Origin: Rotaria socialis | Taxonomy: Eukaryota; Rotifera; Eurotatoria; Philodinida; Philodinidae | Assembly (NCBI GenBank): GCA_905331475.1 | Contig: CAJNYU010001414.1 | Coordinates: forward strand, 62,001 to 126,000 | Length of the DNA: 64,000 nt | Direction: 5' to 3' | Shown here: in pieces, positions 13,088 to 23,742 of the stretch | How positions within the stretch are numbered: the stretch's first letter is position 1 | How the letters are laid out: each line of letters opens with the position of its first letter | Translations under genes and position numbers: made by a program | The notes under the pieces: model-generated | Databases searched by the model: none | Seen by the model: the letters and a program-made list of their open reading frames with translations, nothing else | What the model was told of the DNA's origin: nothing

Positions 13088-14245
13088 ATTAATAGATTTT
13101 TATTTGTGTTTTTCCATCATTTAAAAACTTGACTTTCAAAATTTGAAATAATATTATTTTCTACCTCGGTTACAATAAATTACGAAAGTTTTTCACGATG
13201 CCTGCAAGATAATTATTCGTTAATAAAGTCATTCATTACTTGTCGTAAATACTTATTTTATGAAAGAATTTTATTTGAAAATTTTCATTGGTCCCTCTCG
13301 ATGTTTTTGAGCACCATATTATACAATTGTTCACTGTGACTGAATGCTCTATCCTTTCATTAATAAAGTCAGATTAGACGAATAAAACTGGTTAGAAATT
13401 ATATCAGTTTATCATCATGTTAAGCCGTACGTTTGATTTTTTTGGGTTCGAACGCTTGCAGTAAGTGGATGTCATTGATCATGATTTTCGTTTTATGTAA
13501 ACAAGTGAAACGGCCACATTTTTCTTTGATTTACATTTGTGAAGGAGTATTAGTACATAAATAAATAGCAGCTTGAATAAAAGACAAACTTAAATATAGG
13601 ATTATTCCTCGAAATTTCCTCTCGGATTGGAATCCTCCAGCTCATCAATAAATCTACGAATTTTATTTTCCAATTTATAATTTATATTGCTATGATGAAA
13701 TAAAAGTTCCCAAGACAAAATGAATCCTTCTAGATGAATAAATTACGTTTCGATTGTTGCTTTTCTTAGTAACGAGTTATTTTGAAAACGGAAAAAAAAT
13801 CACAAGAAACAAATTTTTCAATTGATATAACAATGAGTCATTTACGTTACTAATTACGATTCAGAGCAAGCAAATATTTGATCCATGAGATGAATGTAAA
13901 TTTTCATGTATCACTGCCAACTCAACAGGTATATTACTATTGATGGCAACCATGTATGAGTGCATCGCTCTCTCTCTCTCTCTCTCTCTGAAAGGCTTAT
14001 TGCTAAAAGAAAAATCCCACAACTGCCGGTAGGAGTAAAAGTATTGCGAAATTACGCTTATGCAATGCTATGCAATCGTCCGACGTATATATAGAATGAA
14101 AAAAATGCGGAAGCAAAGATAAAAATCATCGATTGCAGTAACTGTTTTTTCAACTGATTCGGCAGGTGCAACAATCAGTTTGTTTTGGATGATTCACTTT
14201 TTTCAAAGCTTCACTTTTTTCATATGCGAAGCACAAAAGCGAGCA
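13088..14245. other. Intergenic region with a CT repeat
   Basis: No coding signal on either strand. A (CT)n run of about 20 bp lies near 13969-13989. Confidence 0.5.
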
Positions 14246-14253
14246 TATAAAAA
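14246..14253 (+). promoter_or_regulatory. Candidate TATA box for the F-BAR gene
   Basis: TATAAAAA lies about 95 nt upstream of the F-BAR start codon. A possible 5'-UTR splice acceptor (ttcttttcag, ending near 14329) lies between them, so the transcription start is uncertain. Confidence 0.4.
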
Positions 14254-14346
14254 CTGACTTTTATTTTGACAACGATTATTCATTCTAATTTTACAACCCG
14301 TTGACAAGTAGATTTTATTTCTTTTCAGATTATTGAAAACAAAACA

Positions 14347-15492
14347 ATGACTTCACGACTAAAATCTGCTATATTACGCCACACCGACTCAATAAAACGG
14401 TCGAATCTCAGTGGAATCAAAGACACCATTCGTAGCCGTGTTACCACTACGAACAACGATAACGGTTACGGCTCAAATGAATATATTCATTCGAATTTTT
14501 ACGATGATGACAATTATCTATCGATTATTAAATGTATCAATGGAGGTTATCACATCACCGAGGACATGCTAAAATTCATGTTAGACTATAACGATTGCCT
14601 TCAAAAACATATTGACAGCCTTAAATCATGTGCGAAAAAGTCGAAATCAAAAGTGAAAGGTCAATCAACACTTTCATCGTACCATACAGCTAGAGGAGCT
14701 CAATTAAAAATTATTTCGGCACTGCCATTAGAAGCTGAATACTTGCAAGCTCGTCATGATGCAATTCAAGTAGTTATCGACGAATGCCGTACTGAATTAA
14801 ACAGAATCTATTCAAATGAGCATTCAGGCTCGAGCCGTAAACATAATCGAACAGATTACATGGTCGACTCTTTCGAAGCAGCACGTTCAGTTTTACTGAA
14901 ATTATCAGATACACTCGACAACTTGAAGGAACAAAAAACGAAGGAAGACACTGCTCTGTTGGAGGCGAAAATTCTATGTGAAAATCTTAGCTATACTCAT
15001 GGAGTAAAGGAAAGTAAAACTGAAAAAGCAAACAATAGCAGAAAAAAGCATGAACGAAAATTGGAGGAAATCGAAAAGGACATCGCACGAACTGAGGATG
15101 CATATGAACAAGAAAAGAAAAATTATCGTGTTGAAGCAAAACGAATTTATGAAAAATGTCGAATATTGGAAGAAGAAAGATTAAAGTTAATTGGAGACAC
15201 CTTAATGAAATTCATCAAAGTAGTTTATTCATCTGAAAACTCAACGCAACACCGTGAAATCTACAAAGAACTTAAATCACATCTAAAAGATGAACGAGAT
15301 ACTACAGAAGATCTCGACTTTTGGGCAAAAACTTATGGTGTTTATGATTCAACAACGTCACTATCAACAGAAACCAATCAAAGTGATGATGCTCACGACG
15401 ACGACGACGACGAAGAAGAAGAAGAAGAACCATCATCAGCAGATACTACTACAAGTAGCACAAAAACTAAATCCAAGAAAAATCAAAAATAA
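14347..15492 (+). CDS. F-BAR (FCH) domain protein with acidic tail, single exon, 381 aa
   Basis: An intronless frame from ATG to TAA. Residues about 60-310 are almost wholly helical and charged, in F-BAR order: a first helix with DYNDCLQKHIDSLKSCAKK; a middle block with LEAEYLQARHDAIQ; long coiled coils HERKLEEIEKDIARTEDAYE; and the late F-BAR signature YEKCRILEEERLKLI, close to the QQFEEKRL/MLEEERI segment of PACSIN, CIP4 and PSTPIP proteins. F-BAR dimers bind curved plasma membrane and link it to actin and endocytosis. There is no SH3 domain. The protein ends in a Asp/Glu run (residues about 349-363) and a Thr/Ser/Lys tail. The N-terminal 60 residues are Arg/Ser-rich and unlike known relatives. 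The exact subfamily is not identified. Its lack of introns, among intron-rich neighbours, could reflect retroposition. Confidence 0.75.
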   Translation: MTSRLKSAILRHTDSIKRSNLSGIKDTIRSRVTTTNNDNGYGSNEYIHSNFYDDDNYLSIIKCINGGYHITEDMLKFMLDYNDCLQKHIDSLKSCAKKSKSKVKGQSTLSSYHTARGAQLKIISALPLEAEYLQARHDAIQVVIDECRTELNRIYSNEHSGSSRKHNRTDYMVDSFEAARSVLLKLSDTLDNLKEQKTKEDTALLEAKILCENLSYTHGVKESKTEKANNSRKKHERKLEEIEKDIARTEDAYEQEKKNYRVEAKRIYEKCRILEEERLKLIGDTLMKFIKVVYSSENSTQHREIYKELKSHLKDERDTTEDLDFWAKTYGVYDSTTSLSTETNQSDDAHDDDDDEEEEEEPSSADTTTSSTKTKSKKNQK

Positions 15493-15878
15493 TTCCACAA
15501 CTGGACCAGCAGCGCCAAACACTACGTCACACATTCAATCAATCAATCATAAATTAGTAATAATTTAAATGAAAAAAAAGATGTACTTTAGATTACAATT
15601 ATTTTTGTATTTTTTTTTATTCTAGAGTTTGTGTATTTTTTGTATAGTAACTGTTAACTTTTCTTCTCTTTGCTGTGATCTGTTCTAAAGACTCAATGGT
15701 ATTTTTTTATTAGATCTATTCTCACAGGGAACGTGTTAATTATTTTTTTAAATAATATAATAAAATCTAATTCCCCAGTACAAATGAAACTTTTTTTTAT
15801 TGCAAAATTGTTGAGAAATTTGATATTCATGTCTAGAATGATGCATGTTTTTGTTTCCCACTCAGGCAGTACTTTAAC

Positions 15879-15909
<31 letters not shown>

Positions 15910-18058
15910 TATAAAGTGTACTTTAATCCGAAACTATCATGACGTCATCTGAAAACAATCTTGCGTCATAAAAATAATATAATAGCATCATGACGAGTAG
16001 ATTGTTGAGTTTTCGAATGACTCAACATAATAATAGTAACGAAATTGACATTCTAAACATATATTTCAAAGGCTTTGATTTTGTGAAGAAAAAAATGGTC
16101 TAAATGTTCTCATTCGAGATGAATACCTACAATAGACTATTCTCTATTAGAAGACAAAAAAAGCAACAATCAAAAGGTGTGAAATATAGCTCATGGGTGT
16201 GGGCATATGTTAAATGATGGCTCACATTCACGCCCCATACCCAAAACAGCCAAAAGATCAACTACCGATCAAATTCACGACAGAAACATCTCATCATTCA
16301 TCAAAGACATGAAAAACGACTCAGCAATATCAACGTCATATTCATGAATTGTGGATTCGTACTTTTCATGGAACCGACGTCACCAATATTGCTCTATTCG
16401 TCAGAACTTATTTGAATCGCAACGCTGGTCAGAACTACTCCGTGTGAGAAGCAGCTAAAGAACAATACCAAATCTGAGACAAAAAACAACCAAATAATCT
16501 TCAAGCAAACCTGGCCTTCGATTAACTGCTACTATTTAACATTTCGCTTTCTTACCTAAAAAAAGTTGTCTCTTTATAAAATAAATCTACATTGCAATAG
16601 TTGATCGTAACGGAAACAAACATAAAACAAAAACGAGATCTGCTATCATTGTCACAACGGCTCCATCTATAGCAGCCTAATGTAAAACACCTGCATGAAT
16701 ACACACCAATTACTATATTTCTGAGAATGAGGCCATGAAACAAATTCCTATGTCTCAATTCAGGTACCCTCCAAGTGCACAAGAATTTTCGCAATTTCTT
16801 CATCTCACACAGCAAATAACGACGTATCAGTCATTTAAAGAGACCTTCTATCCGGACTTAAAACAGCGTAGCTGACTCGCAACCCATACTACATTTACTT
16901 ATATCTCACATTAAACGAACTTTCCTTCCAAAAAACCTAGCCGAAAGCATGCTTAAAAACTTCATATTGCTTCTGTTAAAAACAGATTCTTCACAATCTC
17001 GATAAGATACAGATTAAGTAATTTATTTGTGATCGTCAGATCATTTGAATAATTACGAATTCACAGCTACCTAACCAGGAGAATCATTTCGACAGTAGGA
17101 TCCTTTCGGATTCCGACAAGGACCAGACAGTGAATATACAGAATACCATATGTGTTGCAATAAAACCGACGAAATCTTATGGGATTCCTGGGCACGGGCC
17201 TACAGTCGGATCCGATGTTGGATTTTAACGGAATCGAACTCTAACGAATCACCCTTTCGCTCTGATGATTCAAAATGCTGATTTGATCGTGAATAAGAAA
17301 ATTACTTTTTCCGTCAGAACCGACAATAGGTCCGTATCCAGAAATTCCATCGGGTTCTGTTGGGGAGTCGGATCCCATAGGATTTGATAAGATCCTTGAT
17401 CAAAATCGAAACGCGTGATAGTCTGCTTTAAAAGCCACACCCACACCCACCTTGAATATATATGTGATGACAGTCTGTAATCGTGCGTGATGAGTCCCAT
17501 TAACAAGCACGAAAACGGCCATGTTACTCTCTGAATTTTATAATATTTGTTTGCATTCATATAATAGATTTGCACAAATGTTACACATGTGTCTTAAGTA
17601 ATTCATTAACCTGGAGTTTCGACATGTTCGAATTAAATTCTAAAAATATCTGTCGAATCCCTTGAAGAAAGACGAAACCAATCGTATCGATCCTTAGAAT
17701 TCTATAATTTTTATTTCTCTTGTTATGATGCAACGTTTGGTTACTAATGATCATTACCCATTCACAGATTTATCTGCCAGAAACATTATCAATATATTTA
17801 CTCCAATCGATACACATAGATATGTGATATTTGAATTACATGGAATTCTACTGTAATCGTTTGCAGCATATACCAAATGATGAGACTGAACGTCAAGTCG
17901 AAACTCGTTTTGGAACTCTGTATCACCACGGCCGGTGAATCGTTTTTAGAACCTTTTTTCATTTCTTTGCACGATCATCTATGTTAGGCTCTAATATGTA
18001 TAGAACGAAAGAGACAAGCAATATCACTGATGTTATGTGGCAGGGCGATGAAAAAGGT
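15493..18058. other. Gene-free region, probably decayed repeats
   Basis: Contains a poly-A/(TA)n run at about 15881-15914. Between about 17080 and 17410 there are several copies of a GTCGGATCC-like word in both orientations around imperfect ATGGGATTCC / GGATCCCAT inverted pieces, suggesting an old transposon remnant. No open frame has protein-like character. Confidence 0.5.
15881..15914. repeat. Poly-A followed by (TA)n
   Basis: A run of A followed by about ten TA units. Confidence 0.9.
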
Positions 18059-18131
18059 GACCTTCATGGGAATCGAATCCATATCTCCTGCTATCCAGGC
18101 AGTTGTCCTAAGCCAATTAGACTAGAACGTG
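18059..18131 (-). ncRNA. tRNA-like sequence (pseudo-tRNA or SINE head)
   Basis: Read on the minus strand this 73-nt stretch folds in tRNA order: TA at positions 8-9, A-box-like TAGTCTAATTGG, D stem GTC/GAC, anticodon stem CTGC/GCAG around loop CTGGATA (anticodon GGA), and B-box-like GGATTCGATTCC. The acceptor stem pairs only 5 of 7 and the T stem 4 of 5. GGA would mean serine, yet the long variable arm of tRNA-Ser is missing. A tRNA-derived repeat or decayed tRNA is more likely than a working gene. Confidence 0.45.
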
Positions 18132-18188
18132 CATCTAAACCATCGTTTAGCATCCATGTGATCCATCATGGACGCTAACAATCTATAG

Positions 18189-18233
18189 ATATAATGTTCA
18201 GTGTATGTGTGTTTCTCTGTGTCGGGCCAAAGG
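18189..18233 (+). repeat. Direct repeat, copy 1
   Basis: The segment beginning atataatgttcagtg and running through gtttctctgtgtcgg resembles the one at about 19397-19445 at roughly four-fifths identity. Both are followed by AAGGTTAA / CAATGGTTAA-like short repeats. Confidence 0.6.
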
Positions 18234-18324
18234 GTAAACGCCATAAATTAAAGGTTAAAGGTTAAGGTTTCTAGGATTTTCAAGAACGTTCGAAAATTAA
18301 TTATAGGAACTTTCATAGAAGTCT

Positions 18325-18531
18325 CTAGAATGTTGTGGAACTTTCTAGAAGTTTAGCCAAGAACTCTACAGACAGCTTGGAAGCTAAAGGTCAAACTAGG
18401 TCTATTCTATTTTTAGAAACTTCTAAAAATATGTGGACTATTCCAGAATATTCTACATTCATCTAGAGTTTCTATAGTCTCTTAAATGACCTAGCATTTA
18501 CTGGAACGTTCTAGAATATTCCAGGAATTTC
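18325..18531 (+). promoter_or_regulatory. Cluster of heat-shock-element-like motifs
   Basis: At 18503-18531 six alternating 5-bp units in the nGAAn/nTTCn pattern occur without a gap (GGAACGTTCTAGAATATTCC, then AGGAATTTCC), matching the HSF binding consensus. Further partial arrays lie at about 18329-18352 (TCTAGAATG...CTTTCTAGAAG) and near 18434-18453. They stand about 80 bp or more upstream of a TATA box. No gene follows. Confidence 0.5.
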
Positions 18532-18608
18532 CAGTGGTCCTACGTCATGCAAGAAGTCACGAATGATTGAGAATTTTCTGAAAGGTTCTACGATAGATTA
18601 CAGAGAGA

Positions 18609-18617
18609 TATAAATAG
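18609..18617 (+). promoter_or_regulatory. TATA box downstream of the HSE-like cluster
   Basis: TATAAATAG lies 78 bp after the perfect HSE-like array, a spacing typical of hsp70-type promoters. The downstream 500 bp has no supported coding frame. Confidence 0.45.
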
Positions 18618-19396
18618 ACTCATCCTAACCGGAAACAGACTATTTTTCAGCTCTATATACAAGTAACGTTCGTCGACATCGAAAGTCGATTCACTGAGCC
18701 CTAGGCTGGCAGTGCTGAGGAGGCGAAATGCATGAACAGGATAGAAAATCGGTTGTTTGTGCCAACATCTGGTGATGATATTTTCAAACAGACCTGTAAA
18801 GGGGGTGGGGAAAAGTGAAACTGTAGTAAGAATTAGACAAAAGTTAAGTTTTCACGTAAAAGCACTAAGAGTGAAGATGAAAGGCAGACAGAATGGGACC
18901 CAAAGGTCCTTAAGGCGGGGAATAGGTTCAGTCTTACCTAGCGACAAAACGCATGGTTTAGAAATTTCACGATGGTTAGCCCAAATTTCCGTGGGGTAAT
19001 CAGCTCGCTCCTCTGCTGAACACATATCCAAAGCGGACTGTTTTACGTGACCATTTCATGCATCCGCCCATGGTTTGTGCCTTCGAAAGGGTTCTTCGTG
19101 CCTGTTAGGGTGATGTCGCACACCGACATGCTCTCTCTCTCTCTCTTTGATCTTTATTGGTGTTTTCCTTTTCATTTCTATACGTATTATATATTATATA
19201 TTCGTTGTTTGCTTATGCATTCCTCCTAATAAAATTCGCGCGAGTACATTAGCACATATACCACGGTTGGATAAATGAACAAAAGAAAGAGAAACGAAAT
19301 CCTAACAGTGCCATAGAAATGGCCGTTTGTGTCATTGTTACAGACAGACATACACAGGTAAACTACGGTTTCTAGACCCTATCCTTGCAGTCTAGG

Positions 19397-19445
19397 GCAT
19401 ATATATAATGTTCAATGCCTGCGTGTTTCTCTGTGCCGGTCAATG
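19397..19445 (+). repeat. Direct repeat, copy 2
   Basis: Second copy of the atataatgttca...gtttctctgtg segment, about 1.2 kb after copy 1. The pair may flank one element or mark two insertions of one family. Confidence 0.55.
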
Positions 19446-19738
19446 GTCAATGGTTAAAAGTCAAATAAGACTATAATAAGAAGGCCTATTGGCTATAATA
19501 TGGAGAACCCATAGGCTTTCAGAAGTTATGATACGGGAAAGTTCATTGGTCCTGAAGGGTGTATAGCCAGAAGGCGATTAACGAATTAAGGGGATACTAA
19601 TGCTATAAGGCCGCAGGCTAATCGACTATAAGAATATGTGCGATATAAGAGTGTGAGGCCATATGGCTACCTATGCGTATAGATAATATCTTGAGGGTGT
19701 GAGTGTGGGTGCGCTGCCTCTATTAATTGAAATCCCGC

Positions 19739-19771
19739 ACCCCCCCCCCCCCCCCCCCCCCCCCCCGGGGG
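19739..19771. repeat. Poly-C run followed by GGGGG
   Basis: About 27 consecutive C followed directly by five G. On the minus strand this is a strong G-quadruplex candidate. It is also a place where assembly errors are likely. Confidence 0.9.
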
Positions 19772-20289
19772 CAACACTTCCACTGCTTCCGCGGCCCCTG
19801 ACGGCACCACCGGGAATGTTGCTAATATGAGAGTAAATTAAACAAATATGCAACATTCCCATCGTCTATATCATACCGTATATAAGCTATACTATACAGC
19901 AATAGACAAAATCATAAAAACGTCTGTCTGAGTGTATGCGTTCGAGATTTTGAATTCCGGATGACGTTTATTGCACGGAAATGTCGCACAGATGCACGGA
20001 GAACCACGTCCTAAGTATTTCTATATGAAAGGGTTTGAAAATCAATTCGTGTTAGAATTTACGACTTTTATTTTTCAAGCCAATATGACTACAGAAAATC
20101 ATCCAGCGTCAATACTTTGAGTACGAAACTTAAACTATTGATACTAATTATTTTTAGACAACTATAATTCAAATATCAAATGAGAATGAAAAAAAAATCA
20201 TATCTGACTTTCAAAAAAGATTAGAATAAAATCACCTGACGAACAAATGCAAAGGAAATATAAAAACGGTCGCATTCTTTTATTTAAAT

Positions 20290-20448
20290 TCATGCAATAG
20301 ATTCATGCATTTGTTTCTCTCGTGGTATAGATGGAGTTTTAGTTGATTGAAATTGAGCCATTCTTTTACTTTTAAAGTTAATTGTGTCGAAAAATGTATA
20401 GCAACATATATCTATTATAACAGTGGCGGATAATCCTAGAGATAATAT
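20290..20448 (-). pseudogene. Orphan 3' exon of a membrane protein (fragment)
   Basis: After a good acceptor (tttcctttcag) there are 52 codons to a TGA: a hydrophobic helix ILSLGLSATVIIDICCYTFF, then a basic tail SKRMAQFQSTKTPSIPRE. A donor (ATCT|gtaagt) lies just upstream near 20505, but no earlier exon is readable before the MITE at 20931. It reads like the last exon of a multi-pass protein whose 5' part is gone, or a small gene I cannot complete. Family unknown. Confidence 0.35.
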
Positions 20449-20929
20449 CTGAAAGGAAAGTAGATTAAAAGTTCTTATGGCATCAATTTTCTTTATCTAC
20501 TTACAGATTCCGTCAGAATACCTCAGGAAATTGATTCTAAATAAATGCACTAAATAAAATATCCATATTAATATTCCGATCAAATATTACAAATATGCCA
20601 ACAAGTAGATGTTTATTAAATAATATAATGTACTTTTATTTGGTGCAACATGAAAATTTAATATCTTACATATTCGTAAATGGATATTTCAGTTAATATT
20701 TTTGGTGTTTGATATACAACGTATTACGGCTGTATTTCCCCTTGTCTTGAACTCTCGGAACCAGTGGGACACTCAATAATGAACAAAAGTAGTTACAAAG
20801 GACCACCATACAAGTTCGATAGTCGAACTTCGATTGTTTGAAAAAAGTACTATTTAAAAACATTCTTCATGCAGCCCTATTTAAATACGCTAGTATTCGT
20901 TATTTGTTAGTGACTGACTAAAGTTATAT

Positions 20930-21198
20930 ATCCCAGGTCGAACATTCCGGCCACCAGATCCCGTAGGATACTCCAGGAAATATGCGGAAAAGGCACCATA
21001 TCGCGCAGGAAAACACGGAAAATAGCTGGAACATGGAAGCAGTATTCCGGTCAAAAATACGGCCGGACTTTTCAGGCAGGAATTGATCGGAAATCACCAG
21101 AAAAGTTCGAAAAATTTCTAACCGGAATACTACTTTCAGAAAATCAACGGAACTACCCGAAACCGGCCGTTTCCAGGCCGGACTGTTCGACCTGGGAT
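20930..21198. mobile_element. MITE with 23-bp terminal inverted repeats
   Basis: The ends match as inverted repeats: tcccaggtcgaacattccgg at the left and the complement (ggactgttcgacctggga) at the right, one mismatch in 22-23 bp. Inside is a nested palindrome (agtattccgg ... ccggaatact). It is 269 bp long with no coding capacity, so non-autonomous. No clear target-site duplication was seen, so the superfamily is open. Confidence 0.75.
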
Positions 21199-21249
21199 TC
21201 AGCTACGGCAAAAAACAAGACGCCACAATTTCTATTTGATCCAAACTTG

Positions 21250-21960
21250 ATGGGACGAACCGACATGTAAACGATAAAAATACCATTCATTACGGACACC
21301 CCATTGCCCCTTAATAACACGAACAGTAATATGGTTGATTCCTTGATAGAATATGGTGCATTAGCGCCCGCTTATGAGAACGTTACGGTTGTTTGTGATG
21401 ATCTGTTTTAATCGACATGGGAAATGTCTAAAGTAAAGACGTATTTAGCAGCTTGTACGCATTGAGACCAGACTGAAGTGGTTACCCCGTCTTGTCAGAT
21501 ACGAGACATTTTTGTTGCACAGTGTATGCAAAAAAAAGTCGCCATATTGCAATTAACTATGCCGGAGAAATGCAGTGGAAATTATAATGCTTTATCACGT
21601 CGCTTTATAGTCGTTTCGGGTCGTATAAGACGCCATTTCAAATGGTTGGAATGATCGACCTGAGTAGATGTAAAACGTTTTGATAAAGAATACCTGACCG
21701 AGATTGGTCCACTTCAAAAGCATCGGAGAAAATCAAAACTGTACAGTTATAAGCAAAATTTTATGTTCGATCTAGTAATATCTTGGGAGATTTTTTATTG
21801 TTTTATCGTGTATCATGGAAAGCAGTCGATTGTACAAGACGCTGAAATGAAAGGTGATGGTAAATATGTTTGCTCATTATCGAATAGTTAGATGCCATTG
21901 AAAACGATTAAATGAGTTCATTTAGAAAGAGAATTGTATACGTTATTCTAAATGAATTAT
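21250..21960 (+). other. Possible decayed coding sequence
   Basis: Several short open stretches in shifting frames look more protein-like than the surrounding DNA, e.g. SLIEYGALAPAYENVTVV near 21333-21393, followed by stops. This may be a ruined retroelement or gene. I recognise no domain. Confidence 0.2.
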
Positions 21961-22497
21961 TGGATTTATCGTTTTGACTTATGATTAGCCGTGCAGAAAT
22001 ATTCCAAATAAATGAAAAATAGTGTTTGTGCTAAGCTGTTTCTTTGTCCATCGTCCGTACTCTGCATTTTTAATATTCTAAAGACTTTAATTTTCTATCG
22101 AATAATCGATTAGAGAAATCAAAAGGCACAAAAAATAACGAATATTTTCTATTTATATGGGCCTAGCTTTTTCGAATTAGGGTGTTTTTTCATACAATAA
22201 ATACTCATCATTTATTACAACACATGAAATATTCTATAAAAACGTCGTTTCTGATCTGTTTCAAACGTTTACTCTGACTTAGAATAAACTATAAGTTTTA
22301 ATTAGATAATAATTCTAAACATGTTTTTAGAAAGATTGGAAAGTTCCAATCCTAACTAGCTCCTTTTCTTTATTCTCCTAATTGACCGATCTGTAGATGA
22401 TAGCTTGTTGGACTTCTTTAAATGGTACTGATAGTAGATTGTGAATCTTATTTATTCTGTTATTAATATATAAATTGAATTTTTTACTTTCAACAAC

Positions 22498-22646
22498 TAG
22501 TGGCGGCGCCACGGCGGGGACTAGAGGAGCGAAGTCCCCTCAGATTGTTTTTGGAAATTTCCAAGTGAATTAGATTTTTTCTGATATTAAAATTTCAGAG
22601 CTTGGGGCTGCGCCCCCTCACATCTAAATTTCAGCCGCCGCCACTA
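22498..22646. mobile_element. Small hAT-like non-autonomous element
   Basis: It is bounded by TAGTGGCGGCG and its exact inverted copy CGCCGCCACTA, 149 bp in all, G+C-rich at the ends. The 8 bp outside (TCAACAAC left, CCTACAAC right) agree at 6 of 8 positions, as a decayed hAT target duplication would. No ORF. Confidence 0.7.
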
Positions 22647-23188
22647 CCTACAACGATTGAGATTCTCCTGTTTAGGTCTGCAGTGAAAGAGCAAGTTAAT
22701 TTTCACACATTTTTTTTTTCATCAATCCTTGAGATAGATTTACATGTTCTTCGTGTAAGTATACTCTGGTAATAACTTAATATGATACCTTTTTTTAAAC
22801 ACACTCATGTCAATGAATATCTACCGATTTTTATACATCGTATTATCAAATGTGAGTGTTTGAAGTTTTTTTCTAATCATTTATTTCTTCATCATAAACT
22901 TATAAATAGGAGAATAAAATAATATGACATACACCTTCGAGATGTCAATAAACTTGTGTTTTTATTGTTTTTGCAAAGAATCTTAATTAAATAACAAAAA
23001 CATAGACATGAGTATCAACACGCTTTAGAATAATTATATATATTCATCTGATATGTACATATGAGCACTGAGAAATCAGCAAAGATAGTAACATTATATA
23101 ACATCTTATACGATTAAATTTACTTTTTTCTTTCTTGTTATTTTAAAACTGATTCAAGTCTATTTTGAAGGTAAGAATAAGAACGAGA

Positions 23189-23193
23189 ACGAG

Positions 23194-23227
<34 letters not shown>
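23189..23227. repeat. (GA)n microsatellite
   Basis: A GAGAAC-type start running into an uninterrupted GA run of about 30 bp. Confidence 0.9.
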
Positions 23228-23230
<3 letters not shown>

Positions 23231-23742
23231 AGCCTATGAATATTGCACATGACTACAGATAGATTGAAACAAGAATAGGAAGTGACGAGAGATAGTCCAT
23301 AAAGCAACTATGGGTTCTAATTTATAAAATGTCTTAACTGCCTACGAACGAAATGATTTTTTTTAATGATTATGTACTAATTATACTAAAAGAAATTCTA
23401 CTATTGTGATATCGAAATTTTCTTAAAACTATATAAGACACACCTTCTTAAGATAATGCTTTATTATGCATGCACAGTTAAGTCAATAAATGAATTATCT
23501 AACACAGCTATTGTTTTGCCTCTTAGCAAAATGAATTTGTGATGATCAAACTAGTGATTTCAAACACCCACTAGCTTCTTACTCAGTAAAAATGATAGCT
23601 GTTAGTAAAATTTAAAGTGTAATATTATCATAATTTTCCTCTGTACAAAATCACAATTCAATAAAAATAAATAAATAATTTGTTTGTACGAAAGAAAAAA
23701 CGAAAGAAAAAACACTTGGTATCAAATTTTGAAAATAAAATG

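Noticed and set aside
18690..18740. Possible hammerhead ribozyme (CTGAGGA ... GAAA)
   Set aside because: The core words are present but only GGC separates them, so stem II cannot form; no matching cleavage-site strand was found.
19671..19862. Gly-rich minus-strand frame
   Set aside because: The Gly run is only the poly-C tract read in reverse; the remainder has no support.
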